DNA of 64,000 bases. It comes from Paraphaeosphaeria minitans (Eukaryota > Ascomycota > Dothideomycetes > Pleosporales > Didymosphaeriaceae). Below the pieces are notes generated by a model. The model saw only the letters and a program-made list of their open reading frames with translations. It did no database searches and was not told the origin of the DNA. The translations under genes and the position numbers were made by a program. How positions within the stretch are numbered: the stretch's first letter is position 1; each line of letters starts with the position of its first letter. Location: assembly GCA_015832175.1 (NCBI GenBank), contig WJXW01000001.1:4092001-4156000 (forward strand). The letters are read 5' to 3'. Below, one piece after another: positions 10,116 to 22,741 of the stretch.

Positions 10116-11931
10116 CTGGAGTTACGCTTAGCCAGCTATGACTCTGGTCGTAGTACGAGTTCTTACTCACGGGGAAAGAAGCATTTCAGAATGGCTCTCG
10201 TACTGAGATCTTCTGATGCTGAGGGTAGAAAGGGATATTCCCAGTGCCGCGGGTCAAGAGATATTTCTTCTTGGGCGATGCAGATGAAGCAACTGGGCCG
10301 CGCCTGTTACCCCCTTGTTCCGGACTTACCTGGTCATTATAGTCCTGCGCACGTCAGCAGGCAGCACAAGAGAAGAAAACGTCTGTGTGCATGTGCATGT
10401 GCAGCTGTGAACTTGTGACATGAAGCGCTAAAGCCGTGCGTGCATTTCTGAGTATTGGAAGCCGCCAACGTCTACGTATAGATCTGGTAGAATTCAGGCC
10501 AAGCACGGGAGTAGATGCATCAAATCCATGCTCAATTGTTGAACCCTCAAGACCGTGAGGCGTCAAGTACAATGTGGGGCGCAGTATTTGTACGAATGAA
10601 AACCTTCTGTGGGGAGGGCGGTTCAGCAGATAGAAGCTTCGATTTTGGCCCTTAATATATGGATGGGGAAAGCTGGTAGTTGGAAAAGGGGATCAAGCGC
10701 ATTCCTGCAATCGTCATTCAATACGGAATCTTCACGACACATACAGGAATGTAGGCGACCCTGAAAGATGCTCTAGAGTATCAAATTAGCGGATTGGATG
10801 TTTCAAGTAGGTTGTGAGTGTGTGGATGCTCGCCACCCAATTGAAGTCCTTGCTGAGAGAGAACAAATGGAGTCTGGTCATCAAGCGCGACTCTCTCCAA
10901 ACAGGGCAGCTCATCTCTTCTGATCAGGTATAACCACACCTGAAACAGTCGTTGGTTGCTTCCAGGAGGCCATGTTGAGCCCTGTATCAGTCCACATGTC
11001 CCACCTGGATCATGAACAGCAGGTATGCTCCGAACACCGCGAGACGTGCAGCGCAGGGCTGGCGCGGGTACAATACTTGATTGGAAGATCATTTACATTC
11101 ATCGTTATAGGACTTGTATTTTGAGCTCCTACACATGCCAGTCTTGGTGGCGCCGCGCCAGTTCGTATCTTGCTCTTGATATCATCGCACTACCTCGCAG
11201 TCACCAAGTTGAGTGGCATCCATCGGTAGCGGTCACCCAGTCTTGGGAGGGAAATCTCAAAGACGTTTATCATCTATCGGTATGGAGTTATCCTTTTCAA
11301 AGTCTTCTATCTTTGCCTTCCAATGATTTGCAGCAAGGGGCGCTTTTCACGGACAAACGGCTGCGAAGTTTCGATAGCCTTTCGATGAAACATGTCAAAT
11401 CGAAGTTCGTAGGCCCACGCAAACATCCACCCCTGCTAGGCTAGGTACTTGTATTTGACAGTACGGGAACTCTCGCTGGTGTGAGAGGTGTTGCCCGTTT
11501 AATGCCGGCATCGCGCATCACGATGCTTTATGAAAGACCTGGCCGGCAACCTGACGGCGTTGTGCTGTTGTTTCTGGTCTTCTGATGTCTCTTGCCGTAT
11601 ATGTTATACGCTTGAGCTGGCATGGGCCAAAGTGTTCAAAGACGAGGTCGAGAGCTGCATTGCGACTTTATCGGTGTTCTGACGCCATCGTGCCTGCTCC
11701 ACCCCCGCGGCTCGCTTCCAACCACAGCCCCGTCTACGAAGTGCCTCCTCGAGTGCTCCCGCTGAAGGAAGAATTGCGATACTCGAATAGGCATCTCAGT
11801 AATTTCCTCGCCTCTGTATTTCCTTGCGTTGACCATGGTCAATGTGTACCAGTTGCGGGATGCAAGCAAGCGTAGGTATGCAGCCAAGCTCGTCGATGCA
11901 TATCATTTCTTGGACTGCGCAGACCATGAGC
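10116..11931. other. Mostly unassigned; may contain 5' exons of the Thr-rich gene
   Basis: No convincing gene. Minus-strand splice-like signals at about 10170 and 10333 could belong to upstream exons of the Thr-rich gene, but I could not join them in frame. Frames of about 100-140 codons at 10781-11092 (minus) and 11025-11444 (plus) overlap each other and match nothing I recognise. Confidence 0.4.
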
Positions 11932-11941
11932 GTATATAAAT
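11932..11941 (+). promoter_or_regulatory. TATA box of the M14 peptidase gene
   Basis: GTATATAAA lies about 47 bp upstream of the ATG at 11988. Confidence 0.55.
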
Positions 11942-11987
11942 TAGAATACAATCTCAGGTCCGTGTCTCTTCATGGGCAGCACTAACC

Positions 11988-13629
11988 ATGCGTTACACAC
12001 TGAGCTCTGTTCTGGCTGCTACGCCTTTCTTCCCAAGTCTTACTGCTTGCGACCGCTATGCCTCAAACCGGAGCCCAAAGATAATCGATGCCCCTCAAGT
12101 TGCGGCGAACTTCCCTGATGTAAAGGGCATAGAATTGTTGTCACCTGCATTTGCGGATCCGTCGTCGATTCCGCCAACATTTGCTAATGGCACCTCCGGC
12201 CCGACACCTCAAGACGTTATGGGTACGAAGCACGAATCTTCGACATTGTACAGGGAGCTGACCTCTGTCAAAAGTCCAATATCTGAAACATCTATCTAGA
12301 AGCAATCAGTATGTTACTTATCATGAGTCTGAGGCATTGCAGTCCGAAGAAACTCGGTCAATCCCGTACATCACTCTCTCCAACGGAAAATCCGGACAGA
12401 AGGTTCGCATTTGGATTCAGGGTGGAATGCACGGTGACGAACCAGCCGGCGATCAAGCTGTCCTAGCGCTGATCGGAAAGCTTGCAGCTGACAACAGATG
12501 GGCTGCTAAAGTGCTCGAGAAGGTCGACTTGCTGCTCTTACCGCGATACAACTCAGATGGCGTTGAATACTTCCAGCGAGCGTTAGCATCAAACTACGAT
12601 GGAAATCGCGACCACGCAATACTGGTTCGGGAACAGACTCGCAAGCTCAAGCGGTTGCAAAGTTCCTTCGATCCGCATATCGTTGTTGACCAGCACGAGT
12701 ACACGGGCGTTGGCGCCGTGGCTTCCAAGTACATTCGAGCGCAAGACATCCTTGTGTCGGCAAACAAGAACCAGAACATCCACAAAGCCATTCGAGCGCT
12801 CAACCAGGATATCGTTGAGAAGGTGTTCTCAGCTGTCGGAGAAAAAGGCCTACGGTATGGACCATATTTCACCACGAGCGTCAGCGGCAACAGCATCACA
12901 ATCAACGAGGCAGACGCTTCCCCGGCAGCTAACCACAAGAACGCCGGCCTCGGACAAACTGTGACGTTTCTGACAGAAACTCGCGGTATCCGCCTTTCGG
13001 ACCAACACTTCCAGCGTCGCGTCGCAACTGCGTTGATAGCGTCCACAACAATCATTGACACCGCAGTGAACGACTTTGAAAACGTCTACAAGACCATAGA
13101 AGATAGCCGGAAGGCATTCATAGATAGTCGAGACGACATCGTGGTGCTCGACGAGCAGCAGACCACCAGCACATCCATCACCTTCATCGATGCCACCAGC
13201 GGAGCGCTAAGCAACGTCACCGTCACATCCAAGAACAGCGACCCACCAAACATCCTAATCACTCGCGCCCGACCAAAAGCATATGTCTTCTCGCGCGCTT
13301 GGGCCGACGTCGCAGAGCGTCTGCGCATCCTGGGCGTCAGAGTCGATGTCCTGCAGCAAGACTACGTTGGCACGGTGGAGGCACTTACCATCGCGTCTGC
13401 AGATCTCGCCAGCACCAAATTTGAAGGTATTGCGGCAACGACAGTGACTACGACGGCTGCGACGCGCAATGTGAGCATTCCGAAGGGAGGGTTCTGGGTG
13501 GATACAAAGCAGAAGAATGCCGCATTCACTTTTGTGCTGTTGGAGCCGGAGCATTATACAAGCCAGGTGCATTATAATGCTATTCCAGTGGAGAAGGGCG
13601 ACGAGTATCTGGTCTTTAGGGTTGTGTAG
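11988..13629 (+). CDS. Secreted M14-family zinc carboxypeptidase
   Basis: Two exons (11988-12247 and 12300-13629) with a 52-bp intron (GTACAG...CTAG) give about 529 residues. This splice is the only one I found that keeps the frame into SNQYVTYHESEA; the exact donor is less certain. The N-terminus is a signal peptide (MRYTLSSVLAATPFF...). The M14 zinc site is visible: H131 and E134 in GGMHGDEPAGDQA, and H219 in VVDQHEYT. The general-base Glu is in TFLTETRG (about residue 300). M14 enzymes remove C-terminal residues from peptides; with a signal peptide this one probably acts outside the cell or in the vacuole. The last 200 residues form a C-terminal domain of unclear role. Confidence 0.85.
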
Positions 13630-13988
13630 GTCGAGTGTAATCCAAAATAACATCAATATGTTATTGTGTGAGCAAGGTACGTGTTTGCATCTCCGAGACT
13701 GCAAGCAACGTGACTGAAGAATCTAATGAAAATCGACGTTATTTCTGGGTATATTTGACTCTCTACAAGCCCACATTTTGATCGCTATGCCCGATGTAAT
13801 ATGCAGTAAGCGTTCGTCCTTTCCATGCCCATGGAGCAGCTATTCGATATTATTCAAGCCTTGGATCGTACACGCGAACCATCCTTTGTTCTGCCAATCT
13901 ACACCGGCGGCTGATACGGCTTAACCAGCATCTCACTGAACCTATACGCTGTTAAAATGTGATCCATATGCAGCGGAAAAGTGACGGC
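13630..13988. other. Convergent intergenic spacer
   Basis: About 360 bp between the stop codons of the M14 peptidase and GET3 genes. No feature recognised. Confidence 0.5.
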
Positions 13989-15028
13989 TTACTTCTCTAG
14001 TTTCCCACTGCCGCGTACCTCCTCGGTAAGCAATGGCATTTTCACAACATTGAAGTCTTCGTACAGCTCCCCGATCTGATCCAAGTATTTTTTCTGCATC
14101 TTCCGCCTCGAATTACATTGTTCACACGGGTTATCCTGCTTGGGAAACAGCAGCTGGTTCACGACGATGGCGTGTGTGTCGATCTCGTAGCTGTTGAGTT
14201 CCTGGATCATGCGCTCCGTCTCGTACAAGCTGAGGAACTCGCTTATGCAGACACACACAAAGGTGGTCATGTCGGGGTTCTTAAACTGCTCGTTCACTTC
14301 GCTGATGGTGGAGCGAAGGGTCTCCATCTTCTCAATCAGCTCGTCCATGTTCTGGCCATTGGGGAGGCGGCCGCTGGCACCGAGGAAGCCGTTGAGCATG
14401 GGCCCGAACTGGCGGGATAGCTGGGATATCTTGGAGAGGGCTTTTTCCATGACGGTAGGGAATTGCAGGAAGCGGAGAGTGTGGCCGGTGGGCGCGGTGT
14501 CAAAGATGATAACTTCGTAGGAGAGAGACTTAACTTGCTTGAGGACTTCGGCAAAGGACATGGCTTCGTCGACACCGGGTATCTCTCATGTGTTAGCCGT
14601 AGTCAGCTATGGTGGATGTTGGTGAAGTGCAATACCGAAAAGGCCAGATCCTGCATCATGTTGCCCATGCCCCCGAGCGCGGCCATGGACTCCTCGGCGC
14701 TCTCGCCGCCCTGCGCCAACAAGTCCTGGATGCTGCCGTTGGGGTCAATCTCCATGGCGCTCAGGTTGTCGAAGCCATCGACCTTGCGCGCATCCTTGCC
14801 GAATTTCTGGTTGAAGGCATCGCTCAAGTTGTGTGCGGGGTCGGTCGAGATCAGGAGGACGTTCTTCCGGTGCTTGGCGAGCTGGATGGCGAGCGAGCAC
14901 GACGTGGTCGTCTTGCCCACACCGCCCTTGCCGCCGACGAATATCCAGCGCAACGTCTTCTGGTCGATGATGGACTGGAGCGTGGGCTCCATGACGTCCT
15001 CGTCGCTGAGTACTGCGGCGTTGGCCAT
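13989..15028 (-). CDS. GET3: GET3, ATPase for insertion of tail-anchored proteins
   Basis: Two exons (15028-14636 and 14582-13989) around a 53-bp intron encode about 328 residues, close to the usual Get3/TRC40 length. The deviant P-loop [10 protein letters not shown] is at residues 32-41. Switch I is [12 protein letters not shown], switch II is [11 protein letters not shown], and the zinc-binding CxxC of the homodimer is C284-E-Q-C287. Get3 takes newly made tail-anchored membrane proteins from the Sgt2/Get4-Get5 complex and delivers them to Get1/Get2 at the ER. The ATG at 15028 ([17 protein letters not shown]) gives the standard N-terminus; the frame upstream of it is low-quality sequence. 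Confidence 0.95.
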
Positions 15029-15820
15029 GGCGGGTGAGGTCTCGATCGATAGTTGCGGCAGGAAGCGTGTGTGTGTTCTAAGCCTGGCTTCGACTTCGTG
15101 TCTCGCTGTAGACGGTTCGAGAAGCTTCCGTGGGGTATGCCGCGGTAGGCCTGCGGTGGGATACTCGAGAACAGGCGGTTGCTGCGTGGTCGTTCTGAAG
15201 AGAGGTGAAATGTGAAGGCTTCGAGAAGGAGAGCTTGTTGAGTTGGCTATGTCCAATGTACCGTTCCGTTTGTGTGCGTGAACGTATTCCACCAAAGGTT
15301 ACGTCAGTGCGTCGCCCCGCCACCGCCACCGCCACTGCAGCCCACCGCCGCCTTCTCTGCAACTGTGGCGCTTGCTCTTCATCCCACCCTCTCTTGGAAA
15401 TGTGAAGACCGGAAGTACCTAAGCTTTTTAAGTATTCTGCGATATTTGGTACTTAACCCTCGGGTAACTTGAGCTACTATGAACGTCTGGAATCTGCAGG
15501 TGATGCTGTCGGTATCTTCCATGTTGATGTTCACGCGAGTGCTCACCGACTTGGAAGCTGCACTTTGTCTTGTGAGGATATAACTACTGTACTACGATAG
15601 GTTGGCTAGCGTTCCCTACCAAGCTTTCCAGAACTTACGCAAAAAGCACCCTAACTTCTATGCCCAAACGACTCCCTTCCCATGCCGACCATGCCCTGAA
15701 CAGAACAAGAGCCTTGGTAATATTCCGGTGCCACACAACACCAAAACGCCTGAAAATTGTCTCTCCCGAAATGCATACAGATACACAACACCGTACCCAC
15801 AAGCAACCTGGTCAAGTAGT
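15029..15820. other. GET3 upstream region / ISWI 3' flank
   Basis: About 790 bp separating the tandem minus-strand genes ISWI and GET3. A C/CCG-rich stretch (15310-15360, CGCCACCGCCACCGCC) lies upstream of GET3 and probably belongs to its promoter. No gene recognised. Confidence 0.5.
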
Positions 15821-18800
15821 CTATTTCTTCTTTCCGCGTCCCTTGCCCTTGACCGGTGTTGAGCCGTTTGATACTACACTAGTAGCCCGAGACGTAGATG
15901 CTGAAGCAGGGGAGCCCTTGGCCTTAACAGTGTCCAGCTGCTTGTTCTATAAATTGTCAGTTTTACTTGTCACCAGTTGATCGGTATACGAACCTTGACG
16001 CCGTTCTTGGCCTTCTTCTTCACAGGAACTTCCTCTTCCTCCTCAGTCTCCTCGTCATCGAGTGCGCGTTTGCCTTTGCCGTTCTTCATGTCGCCATCTC
16101 CAAGCTCACGATGCACCGAGTCCACAAGCGTCTTGCATCGCCGACCGATTTCTTGAGCGGTCCGGCTGAGGAAGAACCAGTCGAAACGGAAGAGGGGCGA
16201 TTCTCGGATGTCCTCTCGAATCTTCTCGAAAATAGTATCGCCCTCTACGCCGTGCTTGTGAAGCATGACGAGCAGGAAGCGGTCTTCTTCTTCCGTATAC
16301 ACCTTCTTGTTTGTCGTGGACACCGTGTACTTGATGACCATCTGCTGCAGAGGCATTCGGTACATGTTGACCTTCTTGGCCACAAGCGCCTTCCTCTCTT
16401 GCTGCGACCGCACCTTATCTTCGCCTTCCTCGATGACACTGAGGTGCTTCTGCCAGTTGTTGAGATCCTTGTACTTCTTCCAGAACACCTTAGCATACTC
16501 TGCGATTTCCTCTGCTGTCTTTCCGTCCACTTCTTCCGAGATGCCTTCGTAGTTCGTCCGCCCATACTTGGCTGAGCCGTTCAAGAACTGTTGGAAGTCA
16601 CGCTTGTTCCACTCAGGGAAACCCTTGTTGATTAGGCGCTCTTTCTCCGCGAGCTCCTCCTCTGTGAGAGGCTCGGCATTGTCGATCTCTGCTTGCGCAA
16701 GTTGTTGATCAGCCTCACGTGTCTCCAGATCCTCTTCGGTCCCTTCTGGAAGCGGTGATTTGATGTTGTTCTCCTTGCGGAACCAAGCTGTCTCCTTGTC
16801 TTGGATATCCGCCAGCTTAGCCGGGAAAAATTGATAGTCGTGGATAACGACCTGCTTGGGCGCGCGAGGAACTTTAGGGCCCTTGGCTTCGGTGCGCCCG
16901 CCGGTCATAAGCGCTTGTCGGTAGTACTTATCCATTGAGTATGACTGCTCTTTGCGCTCACGCTTCGAAGGATTTATCCAGTTCAGGCCAATCTCTTTCT
17001 TTCGAGGCTCGAACTTTTCGCCGTTCCACTCGTATGCTGAATCCGATGTGAACTTCTGTAGATCGTCAAGACCCAGCTTCTCGTACTTGTTATTAAGTTC
17101 TTGTGTCCGCTCCTCGCCACGCTTCATTATTTCTTCGAAGTCGTCATCTGTGACCCCAGAAGCAGCACCAATAGCACCTTGCGATTGGAATACCTTCTCG
17201 GCACCATGTTGAATCATGGTGAGCAGCTCATCCTTGCCGGCAGCATTCTTGACTGGTTGTTGAGCGCGGCCTTGCTGGATAACGAGCTGATCGAGACGCA
17301 GCTTCTGTGCCGCACGCTCCAGAACCTTTTCCTCGATGGCATTTTCGGTGACAAAACGGTAGACGTATACCTGCTTGGTCTGACCGATGCGATGAGCACG
17401 ATCCATAGCCTGCAAGTCAGCCTGGGGGTTCCAGTCGCTGTCGAAAAGCACAACAATATCAGCGGACGTCAAGTTGATCCCCAAGCCACCGGCGCGAGTC
17501 GTCAGCAGGAACAGGAACTTCTCCGAACCCTCTTTGTTGTAATCATCAATAGCTGCAATGCGATCTTCATGGGCAGTCGAACCATCAATCCGGCAGTACT
17601 GATATTCGCGGAAGACCGAGTAATCCTCCAAGATATCCAGTAAGCGACTCATCTGGGAGAAGATGAGCACACGACTGCCCTGCGCCTTCATACGTTTCAA
17701 CAGTTTATCCAGCATCACCATCTTAGCCGCGTTGTTGATAAGGTGTTCGTCGGTGGTGTAGGGAGGCCCAGGCTCAGCACCTTCAAACAAATAAGGATGA
17801 TTGCAACACTTTCGCAGCTGCATCACGATGTTGAGCAACCGGGTCTTAGACTCTTTGTTGCCAGCAGCTCCGTTGACAGCATCGATGTCTTTTTCAAGGA
17901 TCTTCTTGTACCAGTTCACCTGCATGTCAGACATGCCAATGTACAGGTTGATCTCCTTCTTTGGTAGTAACGATTTCTCCACATCAGCCTTGACACGACG
18001 TAGCAAGAAGGGCCGAAGGACTTTGTGTAGTTGCTGGACGACAGTGTCAGAGTCCGAATCTTGGCTCGAGAACCAGTCGTCGAACGCGGCAGCGTCACCA
18101 AAAACGTCCGGAAGCAGAAAGTTGAGTAGCGCCCAGAGCTCGTGAAGATTGTTCTGAAGCGGGGTACCCGTAATGAGTAGGCGATTGCGCGAGTTGAAGA
18201 CACGAATGATCTGTGCTAGCGACGACTCCTCGTTCTTGATACGATGTGCTTCATCAATAATGATGTACTGCCATGCGAGTTTCTTCAGGTGGGTCTGCTC
18301 GCGAAGAATCATCTCGTAACTAGTGATGCAAACGTCGAACTTTTCGTCTTGAAGTCGGTTCTTGATGATTTCTGCACGTTCATCTTTGGTTCCCTGCAAC
18401 ACCAGAACTTCGATCTCCGGTACCCACTTGGCGAACTCACGCTTCCAGTTATCCAAGGTCGATTTTGGGACGACGACGAGGTGCGGGCCGTGTATGCCAC
18501 ATGTGAAACGCAGGTAGCCGATGAAGGAGATGGTTTGCAACGTTTTGCCGAGACCCATCTCGTCGGCCAGAATGCCTGATATACCGTTCTCATGGAGAGA
18601 AATCAACCAATTAAGACCTGCAACCTGATAATCGCGCATGGTTCCGCCTTTGACATATCCAGGTGATTCTCGGAACACAGTCTCATTGTGACCGCCATGC
18701 TTCTCTTCGCGCACCAATTCGGCATCTTCTTCTTGCTCAGTCTTGCGGCGACGTTCTGCAGCCGCGCCGCCCTTGCGCAACTTGCTAGCCTTTGCCTTCT

Positions 18801-19446
18801 TCTCCTCCTCGATATCTTCGCGATCGATTTCGGCGAGGACTTCTTTGATGCGCGGGTTGGGATTCGTGTCAATGAAATGACGAAACAGATCGGTCAGGCC
18901 GAGCAAGTATCGGAACCTTCGAATGGTGTCATCTTCCTGTATGCGCCATATGTTTAGCTGGTATCACGTAGAGGTAGGGCCAAGCTAGTTGACAACGTAC
19001 CTTGGACGCGCCTAAACGGTCATGCTTCTTGCCGTATATGGTCTTGCGCATATTGTGGGCGTCTGTTCTCCGCTTTCGCCCATCGGCTGGCGCGTCCCCC
19101 GCTACGCTACTAGCGGTAGTATTGGGGTTTGTGTCCGAATCCTGGAGGGTGGTGGTGAGATCTAATGACGTGTTCAGAGCAGTCGACACAGAGCTTACTG
19201 TATAATCGGGAGTTTCTTGATAGTACTACATGCACAAGTCAGCGCGTTGTCCAGATTCGCGTGGCCGCGCATTGCCCTTCTCCAGAGAAGGCGCGTTGCG
19301 ATGAAAAGAAGACAGGCGCGTACACCGAACTTGTTGAAGCCATCCACGCGCTCATCGACGTCCTTCATCTCTACGTCTTCGGTGGCGGAGACGTCAGCCG
19401 TCGAAGGCCCGTCCGATTCGACATTGCGGGTTCGAGAGGGAGCCAT
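15821..19446 (-). CDS. ISWI-type chromatin-remodelling ATPase
   Basis: Four exons (19446-19324, 19225-19001, 18936-15994, 15946-15821) give about 1138 residues. Domains in order: an acidic N-tail; the ISWI-specific [18 protein letters not shown] at the start of exon 3; a SNF2 ATPase lobe with [15 protein letters not shown] (Walker A, about residue 240) and [12 protein letters not shown] (DEAH box, about 344); helicase lobe 2 with [13 protein letters not shown] and the arginine-finger region MDRAHRIGQ; then HAND, SANT and SLIDE domains (about 830-1060, [10 protein letters not shown] and [17 protein letters not shown]). The last exon supplies a basic tail ending KGKGRGKKK, which the longest single frame misses. 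ISWI slides and spaces nucleosomes. The frame extends upstream of the chosen ATG without another ATG. Yeast has two paralogues, Isw1 and Isw2; which one this matches best cannot be judged by eye. Confidence 0.93.
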
Positions 19447-20352
19447 GTTGGCCGTTTGGGCCGAACGTGGCGTGCGGTTGCAACTTGGAACGCTTGGTTC
19501 AGTCGGCGGATACAAAGTTTTACTTCGCTTATTGATGCGTTCGCAGGATGCGGATGATGGTTGGGTCGGGCGCGTCGGATATAGAAGTAAGCAGACGAGG
19601 AGTCGCGGTGGAGCAGAATAATGTGTGAAGGCACGACGACGCGCTAAGTTGACGCACTGACCTAAACTTTCCGTTGCCCATCCCTCTTGGCTTCATCCGC
19701 GTCGAAGCTAGGTACTTTGTTGCAGAAAACATGTCTAATTGTTGCAACGCACATCGACAAGGAACTCCGTCCAGATCATCCATTCAACCTTTGAACCGTT
19801 TGACGCACTTTGAAAAGTGTGACACGCTATGACGTCACCGGAGATGGTGAATAGCGGTTACCATGCGATCGAAATGCGAGTCAAAGAGCAATCATTATAC
19901 TCCCCTGCCGTACCTATGGCACTCTGTTTGCGTATTTACAGTTGTTTGTAGTTCTTCCGTATCTGGTTGAAACCTCCACAAGCACCGAACATCACCTTCA
20001 CAAATGCGTATCCCTCCAAGATCAAGCCTCCAGACTCTCCCAACAATGCCTCGGACGTCGATTCCCAGCTTTCAATCGACTCCTTGCTAAGCCCAAGTCC
20101 TCCATGAACGCGACTGCCGTACCCTTGAACTTGGCGTCTCTTCGGGCTAGAGACCCCATGTTCTGCACCTCTCGATGTCCAACATTTAACGAAATCTACA
20201 CTGTCCTCATTGCCCAGGAGCAGATTCCATTGGTTCGTGACCTACACCGCCAAGCATAACGGGCGTCCTGTTCCCCTCGTGCGCTGGGCTTACGGGGAGA
20301 GCATAGCCGAAACCTTTAAACACGCACATACTATTAAGCCAATGTTTATGCA
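19447..20352. other. ISWI promoter side, no gene recognised
   Basis: About 900 bp. A 105-codon plus-strand frame (19942-20259) resembles nothing I know and is not claimed as a gene. It could be an upstream exon of the feature at 20353. Confidence 0.4.
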
Positions 20353-20784
20353 GTGATTCAACATTATCATTCTGCCGCCATCGCCGTCCTCGTGCTCATA
20401 GTCGCTGCTCGTTTACCAGGACGGGGTGGTCGCCATCCCCAGTCCGCGAAACAAGTACTTGAACGAGCCTCATCTGCCCCTTGGCCTCGGAGCAGGGGAG
20501 ATGTCCGTTTTCAGAAAAGCACCAGATTCCATGAGCCGATTGGAGAGGTGCCGTATGTGAGTACGATCACTGGACACGAGGAGATGCTGCCGGTGCCGGT
20601 CAACTTCATGACTACGAAGGGTTGCGACGGGATGCTTTTCGAGCTGATTGGGAATCTGTACAGGGCCGGCGTGCTGAAAGAGGCGAAGCCCGGTCGAGGG
20701 TGGTGCGATCCTGATGAGGAGGGCGACCCGCGCTGGATCACGAGAAACAAGTGCATCATGCGTAGAGAATTCTGTTTATCATGA
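20353..20784 (+). CDS. Hypothetical small protein, possibly secreted
   Basis: This open frame of 143 codons has no ATG at its left end. A hydrophobic run near the start (HSAAIAVLVLIVAARLPG) could be a signal peptide or membrane anchor. The C-terminal half holds four Cys (GCDG, GWCD, NKCIM, EFCLS) in a well-ordered acidic/basic context, which suggests real coding sequence. The start is probably supplied by splicing: TATGCAG directly precedes TGATTCAA, and an upstream exon ending in A would create an ATG at the junction. Function unknown. Confidence 0.35.
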   Translation: MIQHYHSAAIAVLVLIVAARLPGRGGRHPQSAKQVLERASSAPWPRSRGDVRFQKSTRFHEPIGEVPYVSTITGHEEMLPVPVNFMTTKGCDGMLFELIGNLYRAGVLKEAKPGRGWCDPDEEGDPRWITRNKCIMRREFCLS

Positions 20785-21011
20785 AACACATCCAACTTAT
20801 TGAGACAACTATTTTGTATTGTCGGGTAGCAGGTGATCTTATATTATGATATTGTTGGCTAGATAGAAGACAAGACCCATAGAAACTGAATCCTCATTTG
20901 GCTTCTGTGATCCGCATTATTTCACAATATCTGAAATCAACGCTCAAACAGCATGTCAGTTTGTAGTGCTTTTCTCGTCCTGTCTTCGATTCCCAGCTCA
21001 TGTCTTGCCCA

Positions 21012-21589
21012 CTACTGCGCCTTCTTCGCAGTGCTGCTGCCCCGTCCAATACCCATGCCATACTGATAGACGAGCTGTCCGCCAAGGTATGCGGCAAAAA
21101 GGCTCGCAGGCAGCGCCAGAGTTGTACTGATGGTAATATTGGTCGTATCAGGCACGAAGCCCGTCGTACTCCTCCTCACCCACCAATTGTATGCCGCACC
21201 AAACAATGCAATATCGTTGATGAGAGCATGCGAGACTCCAGCTTGTGCCTTCTTGGAGCTAAACCCATCGCGTGCAATGACGGGCTGTAGCTCGAGGGCG
21301 CCAGAGATGACGGCCGGGATTGCGGTGAGGAGCGTGAGGATGGTGGAGTAGTATGAGAGCGTAGGGAGGAGAGACGTTGGAATGGCAATGTCGAGGGCCT
21401 TGAACACGGTTGCGACAGTGCCGGAGGTCGCAGGTGTCACTGAGGCTAGGTAGATGGCATCGAGGACTCCCGTAAGGAAGGTGAAGGTCAGCGGGAAGTG
21501 GACCGTCGCAGGGTGCTTGGGGTGTCTGTTCCTGTCAGCACACACAATCCATACTGCAAACGAGGTTAGTGTACTTACTTTCCAGACAT
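21012..21589 (-). CDS. DUF2231-like small membrane protein
   Basis: An 11-bp first exon (21589-21579) and a second exon (21531-21012), split by a 47-bp GTAAGT...ACAG intron, give 176 residues starting MSGKNRHPKHPATVHFPL. The His-Pro-x-x-Val-His-Phe-Pro motif followed by four hydrophobic segments is characteristic of the DUF2231 membrane family. The biochemical role is unknown; some relatives have been suggested to bind haem, and the paired His residues are conserved here. The longest single frame begins inside the intron, so the spliced start is much preferred. Confidence 0.75.
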
Positions 21590-22286
21590 TTTTGTTTTTG
21601 ATGTGCTCGGTTCTAGTTCAAAGGGCGATGGTTTTGCAGGCTTGGGGTTATGTTGCTGTGTATGATAGGTAGAACTGGTGGGCTTCAAATACGTTGTTGA
21701 GCTGCGGAGAGCCGAACGCGAGGCACAGTAGAATAGCTAATGGCCAATCACATGGCGGCTTACTGTCAGACGCGACCCCTGCCGTACGATGGACGTCATT
21801 GACGTGTTGTGTCCGAAAGAAGTCAGGCGTCTCACGCGTCCCGAGGCTTCGTTTTAGACTGCAAGCTCTGGGGGCTGTAAACGTGGTCCGAGCTGAGCGA
21901 ATATCCTCGCCGCGTCGTCGACCACCACACACGTAATCACTTGTCTGAGTGAAAGCCTGGGCATGTTGCATCTAAGCTCCTGGTCAGATATTCCTTTGTG
22001 ACTGGCAAATTGTTACGCAAGCTACCTTGGCCATCTACAGTTTCGTCTACATCGAAGCCCTTCTACGTCTCTCACACATCTTTGCAAGTCCAAGAAGAGT
22101 CAAACATCATCATACAGATCACGCAGCAGCAAATGTATTTGATCAAGGAATCGCAAGTGGCATCAAAGTCGGGCAGGAACCGGGACTTACTCGCACAGCT
22201 CGGCAAGAAAATTCCACCAACAGAACGCGACTTCAATAACTCAGTCGGACATTGCCACTTACCGCCAGATGTCTTTCAGTCACATG
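21590..22286. other. Intergenic
   Basis: About 700 bp upstream of the DUF2231-like gene. Only short incidental frames; nothing recognised. Confidence 0.45.
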
Positions 22287-22741
22287 TCAGATCCTAGCGC
22301 ACAGCTTTTGGAGAACTTGCTGCGCGGATACATCGATCTTAACACGTTGATCAATAGAACAATTCGGCCAGTGGGCATTCGTCTCGAGGACCACGGCGAA
22401 GCGATTCTGGTTTTCACCCTCATAACCATAATATTCCTTCCTCTTAACCATAATATTTCTTCCTCTTAACTTCATTTCATTATTCTTCGGCATGAATTTT
22501 GCCGATATACAAGAAATGGACAGAACCAAAGGTTTTTCTTGGATCATCGCCGGAAGTTTGACTACAAGCACTATTCCCTTCTCATTTTTTTAACGTGATA
22601 TGGTATTTCCATAGTAGACTGGTCCATTTCATAGAAGGAGAATAAGAAGAGAAGAAGTAGATCAAAGAAGCTTACTTCAAAGGAAGCAGCAAAAGAGATC
22701 AAAGCGAGCGGTATCAGGAATCTCGGGGTTTTGGACACCAT
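22287..22741 (-). CDS. Candidate small secreted protein (weak)
   Basis: An ATG at 22741 opens a 22-codon exon reading MVSKTPRFLIPLALISFAAS, a good signal peptide, ending at a GTAAGC donor (22675). An in-frame acceptor at 22578 would join a 96-codon second exon (22577-22287), for about 118 residues in all. The second exon includes a KYYGYEG-like stretch and two Cys, and carries a 22-bp direct repeat. No homologue recognised. The splice is a guess, chosen because it is the one that restores the frame. Confidence 0.25.
22424..22467. repeat. 22-bp direct repeat, 2 copies
   Basis: AACCATAATATTCCTTCCTC plus TT occurs twice head to tail with one mismatch. Confidence 0.8.

Noticed and set aside
14463..15215. 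250-codon plus-strand frame
   Set aside because: Antisense to GET3 and its promoter. GET3 has P-loop and CxxC evidence.
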